Source: Pseudorhodobacter sp. PARRP1
GTDB lineage: Bacteria; Pseudomonadota; Alphaproteobacteria; Rhodobacterales; Rhodobacteraceae
Direction of reading: 5' to 3'
DNA: 64,000 nucleotides
Assembly (NCBI GenBank): GCA_002256245.1
Contig: NKIU01000010.1
Location: forward strand, 62,001-126,000
In this document: piece by piece, positions 17,393 to 26,653 of the stretch
Position numbering within the stretch: position 1 is the first letter of the stretch
How the letters are laid out: each line of letters starts with the position of its first letter
Position numbers and translations under genes: made by a program
Notes under the pieces: generated by a model
What the model saw: only the letters and a program-made list of their open reading frames with translations
Database searches by the model: none
Told to the model about the DNA's origin: nothing

Positions 17393-20300
17393 TCTTTTTC
17401 CAGCACGACACCCAACCCGGTGTCGCCATCTGATCCCGACTGCGCCCGCAAAGTGATCGACTTGCTGATATCGAGGTTCAGGTCGATCTCGGACTGCCCG
17501 TTCTGATCGACAGTGATTTCGGAGTAGATGTTTTTGGTCAGATACTTCCCGGCGGTGACAGAAGCGCCGCCGGCAGCATCGGTTTTCACATCCAGATTGT
17601 CCAAACCGAAGCCCTGTCGCAGCTTAGACACCACACCTTCACCACCGCGCCCCGCCAGCGTCGCCACCGCATTCGCAAGTTGCAACGCTTGCAGCGCCGA
17701 AAGGTTTTGCAACCCCTGCCCAAACAGAAGCTGCGCCAGAACCTCTTCCTGTGGCAATTCAGGGGTCGAGGTGAAGGTCACCACCGGATCAGTTGCAGGT
17801 CCGTCGATCGTGACGCCGCTGGTGATTCCATCGTTGTCCGTCGTGGCGACGATATGGATCAACGGCACCAGATCGCCTTCCAGCTGAAGCACGGCCTCTG
17901 TCAGATCAAGCCGCTTTCCCAAAAGCTCTAGCCGGCCGCGGATCAGGTTAAATGCCCCCGCAGGGACCACCGCGGCCGTCGTGCCCAAAAGCTGCAACTC
18001 GCCGCCCATTTCCACATCAAGACCACGGCCCCTGATGAACAGGTTGGGGGCCGACAGCGTGACATTCAGCCCAAACGGCTGACCACCACCGCCCCCGCCT
18101 GCGCCTTTTCCGTTGTCAATCAAGCCAGCCCGCGCGCGGGTGGCGCGCACGGGTTTGGGCTCATTCTTGTGCTCAAGACCCGGCAAGCCGCCCGCACCAC
18201 CGAATCCAGTCGAGGGAACCCGCAACTCGGTTTCAGATAGCGCAACGCGCCCGGCAATCATCGCGCCCCCCGTCAAAGGGCCGGTGACCGTCACACCGCC
18301 GTTCAGGGTGGTTTCATAAAGGTCAGGATCGCGCAGCGTGACTTGTCGCAAATCGACCGCCAGATCGCCCGTATAGGGCGCACCAAGACCTGCGCTGCCC
18401 TTTACAGTCAGGCTTCCACCCGTTGAAACCGTGCTTGTCACATCGATCGCAGCCCGCCCCCGCGCCAGATTGGCCCGGGCGTCGATATTCTGCAAAGCAA
18501 AGGCCAAGCTGGGGTCTGCCAGCCGCCCGCCAGACAGCGTTACCGGGCCCGACACAGACTCCAAACCCAATGGGCCGTTCAGCCGCAGGTCAAATCCCAC
18601 CTGTCCCGAAACTGCGCGGGGCTGGATGAAGGCATTGGCCAATGCCGCTTGCGCGCTGCCCTTGATGGCCAGATCGCCCGATCCAAAGCCCGGTGCAATT
18701 TTGCCAGTGACGCTCGCATCAATCTGCCCCGGCCCTTGGCCTTTCAGGTTAAGCATGATGCCCGAAGGATCTTGGATAGCCGTGCCCGAAACCGTCAAGG
18801 CGCCCGGAAATTCTGGCACGATCAGCGCAAGGTTTTTCAGTCGGGCCACCAGATCAACGGTCTGCTTGTCGCCTGCAACGCTGCCCGTTGCCTGCGCGTC
18901 CAGCTGCGGGTTCGACAGGGTTGCCTTGTCAACTTGCAGCACACCGTCTTTCAGGGCCAAGGTGACAGCCACACTCGAATTGCCAGCCAACAGCTTGTCG
19001 GCCTGCGGATTGCCCACCGCCAACCCACGCCCGGTGGCATCCAGCACAACCTGACCCGCCTCCAGCGTCCCGGTCAGATGTGCGGTGCCGTTCAGCGCAC
19101 CGCGATACTGGCCGCCAAGGCTGGAAAGGTCGGTAAAGTTCAACTGCGCCAGTACATCGCTGCCCGCCGTCGCCAAACTGCCCGACGCCTGCGCCGAAAG
19201 CGTTGCCGCCTTCACCGTCAGGTCGCGCAGCGTGGTGCCCGTGATGTCGCGCAACACAGACGCCGTCACCGTGGCTTGGCCGCGCAACAGGTTGTCAAGT
19301 TCGGGCTGGCCCGCACGCATGTCAGTGCCCGTGGCGCTGGCCGTCACATCAAACGCACCGGTGATTGGGCTGCCGCTACCACTTAGCGAGATTTCAGCGG
19401 CCCCGGCCAATGGGCGGCCCGCAAGCCCCGATAGCCGCGACAGGTCATCCATCTGCGCACGCGCCTTGCCAGAGATCGCAAACGCATCGCTCAGGCTTTC
19501 AATCTTGCCGCTGACCAACGCGGCAAAGTCTTCGCCCGTCAGGCTGAAGCGTTGAAGGTTAAGATTGCCCTCACCCTCGCGCCAATAAACCGAGCCGTCG
19601 CCCCAGATCACCGAACCCAAGGCCCGACCCAGCGCAATATCAGTCGGCTCCAGCCCTTCGGCGGTGTATTTGAACGTCCCGCCAACCTGACGCGACCCAG
19701 CCACCCGCGCAATGCGTCCAGAACCCGACAGGCTTAGGCTACTGGCACGAAAATCGGCTCTATCAAGGCCCAAAACGGCCAGCTTGGCATTCCAGCCTTC
19801 GTCTTGCGTGGCGTCATAGCCAAGCGCGATTTGCGCCGAATTCACCTTTACCGGCAGATCGGTTGTCAAAGGCAGCAACACAGGGCTGCCGTCTGGTGCT
19901 GAAATCATTCCGGTGAGGTTGAACTTCTGCGGCAAGCCGTCAGCGGCCAACGACAAAGACCCGTCCAAAGACAGCGCCTTAGCTTTTACGGCCAACCTGT
20001 CTAACGCCAGACGACCATCCGGCCAGCGCTTGCCTGCGGTGCTAAGGCTGACGCTGTTTCCAAAGAATTCGGCATAAGACGGCAAAAACAGTGGCGCGAG
20101 ATCACCCGCCAAATCGGTCGCAAACGCCGTAGCACCGTCCTCTTTTCCCGTTAAAGTGATCTGACCGGCCAGGCGATCAACGCCATCGGTTTTCAACGCG
20201 ATGTCGGCCGCAAAATCGCTGATCGGCCCAGCGCCCTTGACGCTTAGCGCAACAGAAGGCGCGCCGGGCAAGCCGAGTTTGACGGAAGCGATACCACCGG

Positions 20301-20913
20301 CTGCCTCTTCAGCCGCCAGATCAATCGTCAACTGCTGGCTTGCATTGGCATAGGATGCTGACAGATCAACCTTGCCCGCCGGGCCACCGTCAGTGCGCTC
20401 CAGCAAAAGGCTTCCCGTGCCCTCACCCCCAGACAACGAAAGCGACGCTTTCAGTGTGGCCTCAAGCCCAGTGCCCAATACGCTTGGGCCCAACACAATA
20501 CGATTGGCGGCAATCTCGCCAATCTCGACAGAAACCGGCAATTCTGGTAGCGAAAAACTACTCGCCTCTGGCGACGGCGCGGTTGATCCAGCGTCCGGCA
20601 ATCTATCGAGCACGATCTCGCCGGCCGTCAGCTCGTTGACCACAACCGCGCCAGACAGCAGGGATGACCGGCTCCAATCCAGCTTTACGTCCCGCAGGGT
20701 CAACCAGACACCGCTATCATCGGCAATCGTCAACTCAGTAAGGCTAGCTTGGGAAGACAGGGCCCCCGCAAACCCGGTCACCACCACTTTACGGCCCGCC
20801 CCGGACAGACTGTCTTCAAGAAATGCAGTCAGATAATCGCGGTCATCCGTTTGCGCATGGCCTGAAAACGGCAGCACGGCAAGGCAACTGGCCAGAAGAA
20901 TTTTCCGCATCAA
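17386..20913 (-). CDS. tamB: Translocation and assembly module subunit TamB
   Basis: An 1175-residue AsmA-like/DUF490 protein. A signal sequence (residues 1-20) is followed by a very long repetitive beta-rich region and a C-terminal TamB domain, with MGGELQLLGTTAAV, NLIRGRLELLGKRLDLTEA and PEVPQEE-type text (STPELPQEEVLAQLLFGQGL). TamB spans the periplasm as a hydrophobic groove thought to move phospholipids, and with TamA assists outer-membrane protein assembly. A Gly-rich insert lies at about residue 935. Its ATG overlaps the end of tamA by 4 bp. Confidence 0.92.
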   Translation of the reverse strand: MMRKILLASCLAVLPFSGHAQTDDRDYLTAFLEDSLSGAGRKVVVTGFAGALSSQASLTELTIADDSGVWLTLRDVKLDWSRSSLLSGAVVVNELTAGEIVLDRLPDAGSTAPSPEASSFSLPELPVSVEIGEIAANRIVLGPSVLGTGLEATLKASLSLSGGEGTGSLLLERTDGGPAGKVDLSASYANASQQLTIDLAAEEAAGGIASVKLGLPGAPSVALSVKGAGPISDFAADIALKTDGVDRLAGQITLTGKEDGATAFATDLAGDLAPLFLPSYAEFFGNSVSLSTAGKRWPDGRLALDRLAVKAKALSLDGSLSLAADGLPQKFNLTGMISAPDGSPVLLPLTTDLPVKVNSAQIALGYDATQDEGWNAKLAVLGLDRADFRASSLSLSGSGRIARVAGSRQVGGTFKYTAEGLEPTDIALGRALGSVIWGDGSVYWREGEGNLNLQRFSLTGEDFAALVSGKIESLSDAFAISGKARAQMDDLSRLSGLAGRPLAGAAEISLSGSGSPITGAFDVTASATGTDMRAGQPELDNLLRGQATVTASVLRDITGTTLRDLTVKAATLSAQASGSLATAGSDVLAQLNFTDLSSLGGQYRGALNGTAHLTGTLEAGQVVLDATGRGLAVGNPQADKLLAGNSSVAVTLALKDGVLQVDKATLSNPQLDAQATGSVAGDKQTVDLVARLKNLALIVPEFPGALTVSGTAIQDPSGIMLNLKGQGPGQIDASVTGKIAPGFGSGDLAIKGSAQAALANAFIQPRAVSGQVGFDLRLNGPLGLESVSGPVTLSGGRLADPSLAFALQNIDARANLARGRAAIDVTSTVSTGGSLTVKGSAGLGAPYTGDLAVDLRQVTLRDPDLYETTLNGGVTVTGPLTGGAMIAGRVALSETELRVPSTGFGGAGGLPGLEHKNEPKPVRATRARAGLIDNGKGAGGGGGGQPFGLNVTLSAPNLFIRGRGLDVEMGGELQLLGTTAAVVPAGAFNLIRGRLELLGKRLDLTEAVLQLEGDLVPLIHIVATTDNDGITSGVTIDGPATDPVVTFTSTPELPQEEVLAQLLFGQGLQNLSALQALQLANAVATLAGRGGEGVVSKLRQGFGLDNLDVKTDAAGGASVTAGKYLTKNIYSEITVDQNGQSEIDLNLDISKSITLRAQSGSDGDTGLGVVLEKDY

Positions 20914-22736
20914 AAAGCCTGCCCCAAACCAACGTAAACCTGAACACCGTCACCGGTCGATCCGCCAACAGGGCCAGCAATATCCAGACGAATCGGCCCG
21001 ACCGGAGTCGCATAGCGCACCCCAATGCCCGCACCCGCGTGCCAATCACCAAAATCGCTGAAAAACTCGTTCGCGTCGATTCGGCCAACGTCAACAAAGC
21101 CAACGACACCAATCGACTCTGTCACCTTGATGCGCGCCTCAGCCGACGCGCCTATGAAAGTTTTTCCGCCCGTTTGAAAGGCTGTTCCCAAGCCGTCACG
21201 CAGAATGTTCACGCCCAGCGCTTGATACGGCTGCCCGCGCACAGTGCCACCGCCGCCCGAGTAAAACAGGTAATCGCGCGGCGTGCCAAGCAAACTTGCC
21301 CCAAACACAGCACCCGCCTGAACCCTGCCCGCCAGCACAAAGCGATTGGATTCGCCCAAACCCTTGTAACCGCGCAGATCAAGCGTCGCGCGCAAACCGC
21401 TGTCCGTGATGCCAAATCCCAGAAACGGCTTTGCCTCAGCAGAGATGTAAAAATTGCGCGTCGCATCGGTCTTGCTGTCGCGCCGGTCCCAGATCACGCT
21501 AATCGGCAGCGACAGCGCCCGATAGGTGGACTGGCCACGCGGATCTGTAATGCGTGCATAATCGTAAGACAGGCCAGCCTTGCCAGACAGTTGCTCAGAC
21601 ACGATCTGGCTCAGCGTGACTGTCGCGCTGAACAGATCGGCGCTGTAATCTGCCTCGTTCAACCGGCCATAGGTCAGGCCCACCCCGGCCGTCGTATCCG
21701 GCGTAAACGTCGCCGGGCGTTCCAGAGAGACGCCAAACATAAAGTCGGCACCGCCCTGCGATGTCCCTATATTGGTGACATCGCCGCTGATCTTTAACCG
21801 TTCACCGCCGCCAAAAAGATTGCGGTGCAGCCAGGCCGCATTCAGCGTCGCACCGTCATTGCTGCTCAACTCGGCACCAAAAGTATAGCGGCGCTTCTTA
21901 TCCTCAACCAAAGTCGCCGTGATCCCCAGCAGATCGGGCGAGGTGACAAAATCATCCTCGGTCAGCGTTACCGATTTGAAAACCCCGGTCCGGCGCAGGC
22001 GCGCGCCGACCCGATCCAGTTCGGCAGGCGAGAACGCCCGGCCCTCGGGCAAACCGGCGATGGCACGCACGCGCGCAAGGCGCATCCGTTCGGCACCTTT
22101 AATCGTCAGCCGACCGAAACGCAGCGCCGGACCCGGATCAAGCACGACATCCGCCGAAAGCGTCGCCTTGGTGTGATCCGCAGTCAGCTTCTGGCGCACC
22201 ACCTCTGCCTTGGCATACGACCGGTCACGCCAGCCATTCACGCCCGCCGTTACTGCTTCAAGAATAACGCCGCTTTCGGCGGTCTTGCCCACCGCAAATC
22301 CCTCGGGCAGCACCGTGCGCTTTGCCAAGGGGGAAATCCGCGCTTGGCTAAAGGCAAACTCTGGCCCCGGCTCCACAACCACCTTGATGGTCGAAATCGC
22401 GTTGGGCGCATCCAAAGGGGCAATATTTGCGGCCTCTATCCCATCCACGTAAACGTGGATCACCGCCGAGTAGTAGCCACGCGCATATAAGGCGTTCAGA
22501 AGGCTCGCGTATTCCGCACGCGCATCGGTGAAAATATCCTGCGCCTGGACTGCGCCAGATTTTTGCGAGGCCAGCAAAATCGACGCGGCGCGCAGATCCT
22601 TTTCAAGCGCCTTTGGCGCTCCCGGCACAGTAAACTCCAGCCGGTCAAGCGCCTGCCCTGCCGAGCCCGCCGTCAGCGCCAGGGCGACGGATGCCAGCAG
22701 AACACGCGCCGTTTTCTTGATTTGCACGCTATACAT
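20910..22736 (-). CDS. tamA: Outer-membrane protein TamA (Omp85 family)
   Basis: About 608 residues: signal peptide (about 1-29), POTRA modules (about 30-260), then a 16-strand BamA-type barrel. The barrel has the conserved GGGGTVRGQPYQALG motif (VRGF-like lid loop) and ends in an aromatic residue (GLGQAF), as Omp85 barrels do. It partners TamB, whose gene follows with a 4-bp overlap. ATG 22736 (MYSVQIKKTARVLLASVAL) gives a proper signal peptide; an upstream start would add 18 unlikely residues. Confidence 0.91.
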   Translation of the reverse strand: MYSVQIKKTARVLLASVALALTAGSAGQALDRLEFTVPGAPKALEKDLRAASILLASQKSGAVQAQDIFTDARAEYASLLNALYARGYYSAVIHVYVDGIEAANIAPLDAPNAISTIKVVVEPGPEFAFSQARISPLAKRTVLPEGFAVGKTAESGVILEAVTAGVNGWRDRSYAKAEVVRQKLTADHTKATLSADVVLDPGPALRFGRLTIKGAERMRLARVRAIAGLPEGRAFSPAELDRVGARLRRTGVFKSVTLTEDDFVTSPDLLGITATLVEDKKRRYTFGAELSSNDGATLNAAWLHRNLFGGGERLKISGDVTNIGTSQGGADFMFGVSLERPATFTPDTTAGVGLTYGRLNEADYSADLFSATVTLSQIVSEQLSGKAGLSYDYARITDPRGQSTYRALSLPISVIWDRRDSKTDATRNFYISAEAKPFLGFGITDSGLRATLDLRGYKGLGESNRFVLAGRVQAGAVFGASLLGTPRDYLFYSGGGGTVRGQPYQALGVNILRDGLGTAFQTGGKTFIGASAEARIKVTESIGVVGFVDVGRIDANEFFSDFGDWHAGAGIGVRYATPVGPIRLDIAGPVGGSTGDGVQVYVGLGQAF

Positions 22737-22879
22737 GGACACTCCGCAGGAACTTAACCACACTATGCCGTGCGCAAGGATAAAGGGCAACGCTGCGCCC
22801 GATCACAATTTTCGACCGCTCTCTTGACCCAACGCCCGCTTGCGCCGAACTGTTGGCGCCATCAATCCAGAGGTTCGCC

Positions 22880-23899
22880 ATGTATTCCGCCGCTGACACC
22901 CGATACAATTCCATGCCCTACCGCCGCTGCGGTAAATCCGGCTTGAAGTTACCGGCCATTTCTTTCGGCCTATGGCATAATTTCGGCCATGACACACCGC
23001 ACGCCACCAAACGCGCGATGTGTCACACGGCATTCGATCTGGGCATCACCCATTTCGATCTGGCCAACAACTATGGCCCGCCCCCCGGATCGGCCGAGAT
23101 CGCGTTCGGCGAGATTATGCAATCCGATTTCAAGCCCTATCGTGACGAGATGATCATTTCGTCCAAGGCGGGCTACGATATGTGGAGCGGCCCTTACGGC
23201 GAATGGGGCAGCCGCAAATATCTGATCGCCTCCTGCGACCAAAGCCTGAAGCGGATGGGCCTTGATTACGTGGATATCTTCTATTCGCATCGCTTCGACC
23301 CCGAGACGCCCCTCGAAGAAACCATGATGGCGCTGGACCACATCGTGCGCTCGGGCCGTGCGCTTTATGTCGGCATTTCAAGCTATAGCGCCGAACGCAC
23401 GCGCGAAGCTCACGCGATTCTGAAGGAATTGGGCACTCCCTGCCTGATCCACCAACCCAGCTATAACATGTTGAACCGCTGGGTTGAGACCGACGGACTG
23501 AAAGATACCCTGAAAGAGCTTGGCATTGGCTCGATCGCCTTCGTCCCGCTGGCGCAGGGGCTTTTGACCAACAAATACCTGAACGGAATTCCCGAAGGCA
23601 GCCGCGCCGCGCAGGACAAGTCTTTACACCCCTCAGTGGTAAAAAAGGCGATTGAATCGGTTAAAAAGCTGAACGAAATGGCGCAGGCGCGCGGCCAGAC
23701 GCTCGCACAGATGGCTATCGCCTGGGTGCTCCGTGACGGCGGGATTACCTCGGCCCTGATAGGCGCTTCTAAATCCTCACAGATCGTCGATTGCGTCGGC
23801 GCGATCCGTAATCTGGATTTTACCGCCGAAGAACTCGCGGCTATCGACGCGATCTCGGAAGAAAAATCCATCAACCTGTGGGCCAAGTCATCCGAGTGA
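22880..23899 (+). CDS. Aldo/keto reductase (L-glyceraldehyde 3-phosphate reductase type)
   Basis: About 339 residues, YghZ/Gpr-like. The catalytic tetrad is visible: Asp and Tyr in FDLANNYG, Lys in ISSKAGYDM, His in FYSHRFDP. NADPH-binding segments VPLAQGLLTNKYL and IGASKSSQIVDCV follow. Enzymes of this group reduce L-glyceraldehyde 3-phosphate and methylglyoxal, protecting against carbonyl stress. Start ATG 22880 has AGAGG about 6 nt upstream. Confidence 0.88.
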   Translation: MYSAADTRYNSMPYRRCGKSGLKLPAISFGLWHNFGHDTPHATKRAMCHTAFDLGITHFDLANNYGPPPGSAEIAFGEIMQSDFKPYRDEMIISSKAGYDMWSGPYGEWGSRKYLIASCDQSLKRMGLDYVDIFYSHRFDPETPLEETMMALDHIVRSGRALYVGISSYSAERTREAHAILKELGTPCLIHQPSYNMLNRWVETDGLKDTLKELGIGSIAFVPLAQGLLTNKYLNGIPEGSRAAQDKSLHPSVVKKAIESVKKLNEMAQARGQTLAQMAIAWVLRDGGITSALIGASKSSQIVDCVGAIRNLDFTAEELAAIDAISEEKSINLWAKSSE

Positions 23900-23921
23900 G
23901 CCTGTTGGCCCAGCGCTTGAC

Positions 23922-23948
23922 GGCTGGGATGATTTCATCATTCCAGCC
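23922..23948 (+). terminator. Hairpin after the aldo/keto reductase
   Basis: GGCTGGGATGAT pairs with ATCATTCCAGCC (one G-T pair) around a 3-nt loop. There is no T tract, so it may be a transcription-end hairpin of rho-dependent type. It also marks the last core sequence before the integrase. Confidence 0.5.
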
Positions 23949-24195
23949 TGCAAATGCGCAAACAGCGGCCAAAGGCCGCTGATCTGCGGATCACGCTTTA
24001 TAAGTGAAGCCAGAAACTGGTGCCGCTGAAGGGCATTGAAAGCCACTATATCTGGCTATCGCCCGCTATCAGTCAAAGTCAAGGGTGCGCATCTGCCTTT
24101 AAATTACTGCGCTTCATGCTATCAGCTTCACACAAGGCCTATCAATCTGCTTCACTTCATACTAGATTTAGAGGGGGATACAGAGGTGGATTGAA
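23949..24195. other. Non-coding left edge of the integrase element
   Basis: There is no gene and no tRNA in this stretch, although phage-type integrases often sit beside a tRNA. It includes short repeats such as GCGGCCAAAGGCCGC (perfect palindrome arms around AAA) and is more AT-rich towards the integrase. The left attachment site should lie here, but I found no matching repeat at a right end. Confidence 0.4.
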
Positions 24196-25392
24196 ATGAC
24201 CCGCGCCCTCAACAAATTGAATGCCCCCAAGGTTCGCACCTGCTCCCCCGGTAAGTATTCCGATGGCGGCGGGCTTTGGCTGGTGAAGCGAGGGGATGGC
24301 GGCGGGCAATGGGTGTTGCGCGTCACGATCCACGGGCGGCGGCGCGAAATGGGCCTAGGTTCAATGTCCGAGGTTTCGCTAAAGGAAGCCCGCGAATCCG
24401 CCGAAAAGTGGCGCGCCAAGGTGCGGGACAATCAAGACCCGATCAAAGAGCGGGAGCGTGAACGCCGCGAAGCCGCCCGCAACATGCATCTGTTGAAAGA
24501 TGTGGCGCTTGATGCCTTCGAGAGCCGCAAGGCCGAGTTGAAGGGCGATGGCATAGCAGGCCGCTGGTTTAGCCCGTTGCAACTTCATATCCTGCCCAAG
24601 TTGGGCAAGGTGCCTGTGGCTGACATTGACCAGAACGATATTCGCGACGTGCTGCAACCGATCTGGCACACCAAAGCCGAGACTGCCCGAAAGGCCATGA
24701 ACCGCCTTGCCATATGCCTTAAGCACGGGGCCGCGCTGGGCTTGGACGTTGATTTGCAGGCGACCGAAAAGGCGGTGGCGCTACTGGGCAAGCAACGGCA
24801 CAAATCGCAGAACATGCCCGCCTTGAACTGGCGAGAGGTGCCCGCCTTCTATGAAAGTCTGTCCGATGGCACGGTAACACATCTTGCCTTGCGCCTGCTC
24901 ATTCTCACGGGGGTTCGCTCTGGGCCGCTGCGGTTTATGACCGAAGCGCAGATTGAAGGTGACGTGTGGACTATCCCCGGCGAGAGCATGAAAGGTCGCA
25001 AGGATGCGACCGCCGATTATCGCGTGCCGCTATCCACCGAAGCCCTCGCCGTGGTGGAGCAAGCCCAGCGCCTTGCCCGTGATGGCTTCATGTTTCCGAG
25101 CATCCGAAAAGGCGTCATTTCCGATGCTACAATGTCGCGCCTGATGGAGCGGCGCAAACTGGACGCCCGCCCCCATGGTTTCCGTTCTAGCCTTCGGGAT
25201 TGGATTGCCGACACAACCGACACCCCGCACGAAATCGCGGAAACCTGCCTTGGGCATACCGTTGGCGGATCGGTGGAGCGGGCCTATCGCCGGACGGATT
25301 ATCTAGAGCAACGCCGGGTGCTGATGGAGCGATGGGCCAAGCATGTGATGGGCCAGAATGGGCGGGTTTTTCAACTGGTGACCGGTCAGTAA
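24196..25392 (+). CDS. Tyrosine recombinase (P4-type phage integrase)
   Basis: A 398-residue integrase. The N-terminal arm-binding domain resembles DUF4102 (SDGGGLWLVKRGDGGGQWVL), then a SAM-like core-binding domain, then the catalytic domain from about 205. The catalytic residues are Arg in LILTGVRSGPLRF, HxxR in RPHGFRSSLRDW, His in CLGHTVGG and nucleophile Tyr in AYRRTDYLEQ. It integrates the element by site-specific recombination. The substitution of GP for the usual SE after the first Arg (GVRSGPL versus GVRTSEL) is unusual but seen in relatives. It heads the accessory region. Confidence 0.9.
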   Translation: MTRALNKLNAPKVRTCSPGKYSDGGGLWLVKRGDGGGQWVLRVTIHGRRREMGLGSMSEVSLKEARESAEKWRAKVRDNQDPIKERERERREAARNMHLLKDVALDAFESRKAELKGDGIAGRWFSPLQLHILPKLGKVPVADIDQNDIRDVLQPIWHTKAETARKAMNRLAICLKHGAALGLDVDLQATEKAVALLGKQRHKSQNMPALNWREVPAFYESLSDGTVTHLALRLLILTGVRSGPLRFMTEAQIEGDVWTIPGESMKGRKDATADYRVPLSTEALAVVEQAQRLARDGFMFPSIRKGVISDATMSRLMERRKLDARPHGFRSSLRDWIADTTDTPHEIAETCLGHTVGGSVERAYRRTDYLEQRRVLMERWAKHVMGQNGRVFQLVTGQ

Positions 25393-25393
25393 C

Positions 25394-26179
25394 ATGTTTT
25401 GCCCCCCAAACTATGCAAGAATCCAGGAATTATGTGCGGTTATAGCCAAAAACCTAGTTGTCGAAATGCCGCAACCGGACGGTGCCGATGCTGTCGATTG
25501 GCTACGGGCGCAACGTAGCATTTCGAAGAAGGATACGTGGATCTTTTTGCAAAGTTGTCCTTCGCTATCAATAGTAAGCCCGAAAGGTGTGGTGCTGCGC
25601 ATTGGAAACATCGCTCTTGAGGCTGTTTTTGTATCTGTAGATGGCCACAAGGCTGAAATATCGACTGGACGCTTTCCCTCGTTTTTCACCAACGACAGCG
25701 ATGAAGCTTTTTTCGATGTTTCAAAGGACTTCTGGCCTAGTGGCCCGCCCAGCTATCTGGCGCTTTCATCCGACTGGATTGTTGAAGACCTGAAGCAGAT
25801 CAATACCAAAATTGCACATTTTTTTGACTCCTTAGGAGACACTGTGGATTCGTTAGAGGTCGAGTCGCCTATCGGCAATGCGATTCTCGCAGAAACCTTC
25901 GAGAACGCCCAAAAAATGGCCCCCTTTGCGGGTTGGAGTCTGTGCATTTTGGAGGCTGATCTGCCCAAACCCACGAAGGTAGCGCGCTTGGACGAGCCTA
26001 ATCTGGCGAACCTCATTCTTAGCATAGCCGACTCTAAAAAAACACTTCCGCAAATCAAAGTCGAAACAATGAAAGTTCGTCCAAATTTGAGTCACAAAGA
26101 TTTTGACCGTGGGCTTGAGATGGCACGGAGAGTGCAGCCAGATAAATTTCTGACACGAGGGCGTCCCGGTAAAAGGTAA
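25394..26179 (+). CDS. Hypothetical protein, possible cargo gene of the element
   Basis: A 261-residue protein I do not recognise. It starts 2 bp after the integrase stop and is visibly more AT-rich than its neighbours, suggesting a different origin. It has no signal peptide or membrane segment. The N-terminal half looks mixed alpha/beta (WIFLQSCPSLSIVSPKGVVL); the C-terminus NLSHKDFDRGLEMARRVQPD with a basic tail (TRGRPGKR) could be a small DNA-binding end. It could be cargo, perhaps a defence or regulatory gene, but nothing in the sequence fixes a role. Confidence 0.6.
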   Translation: MFCPPNYARIQELCAVIAKNLVVEMPQPDGADAVDWLRAQRSISKKDTWIFLQSCPSLSIVSPKGVVLRIGNIALEAVFVSVDGHKAEISTGRFPSFFTNDSDEAFFDVSKDFWPSGPPSYLALSSDWIVEDLKQINTKIAHFFDSLGDTVDSLEVESPIGNAILAETFENAQKMAPFAGWSLCILEADLPKPTKVARLDEPNLANLILSIADSKKTLPQIKVETMKVRPNLSHKDFDRGLEMARRVQPDKFLTRGRPGKR

Positions 26180-26303
26180 CTGTAAGTCTATGATTTAAAT
26201 ATCGGAAAAACTACCCATTTTATAGTTTATTCTCACAGCTATTATTCGTCAGCCAATTCTCACAATCTCATCCTGTATCAATCTAACGAATACAGGAAAA
26301 GAC

Positions 26304-26549
26304 ATGCTCTCAACCAAAACTCAGCCGACTGCCGACCAGAAACAAATTGCTACTCCCCACTCTTCTGACCCTTTGCTAATCGCCCGCGAAGCAGCCGCCA
26401 TTCTCCAGGTAAGCGTCCCTACGTTCTGGCGCCGGGTCGCTGACGGCACTGTCCCGAAACCCGTCAAATTGGGCGGCCTTTCTCGCTGGCCCCAAACTGA
26501 AATCCTGGCCGTGATTGAAACAGCCAAAGCCGCACGTACCGTCGCATAG
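26304..26549 (+). CDS. AlpA-type HTH regulator / excisionase
   Basis: An 81-residue MerR-like helix-turn-helix protein with LLIAREAAAILQVSVPTFWR and KLGGLSRWPQTEILAVIE, the AlpA/excisionase signature. In P4-like elements AlpA controls integrase expression and excision. The 124 bp before it is AT-rich and probably holds its promoter. A terminator follows, so it is transcribed on its own. Confidence 0.85.
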   Translation: MLSTKTQPTADQKQIATPHSSDPLLIAREAAAILQVSVPTFWRRVADGTVPKPVKLGGLSRWPQTEILAVIETAKAARTVA

Positions 26550-26553
26550 AAAA

Positions 26554-26579
26554 ACCGCCACCCGGGCAAGGATGGCGGT
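26554..26579 (+). terminator. Terminator after alpA
   Basis: ACCGCCA and TGGCGGT form a 7-bp stem around a 12-nt GC-rich loop, preceded by AAAA and followed by CCTAATTGTT. It separates alpA from the replication genes. Confidence 0.55.
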
Positions 26580-26653
26580 CCTAATTGTTGGCAAATGTTA
26601 GCATAGGCAACTTAGCGCATCGCGTCCAAGCTCGCAATCATAGGCTTTGACCC

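Noticed and set aside
23900-24195. A tRNA gene as integration target beside the integrase
   Set aside because: No cloverleaf-forming sequence with the conserved GGTTCRANYCC T-arm was found on either strand.
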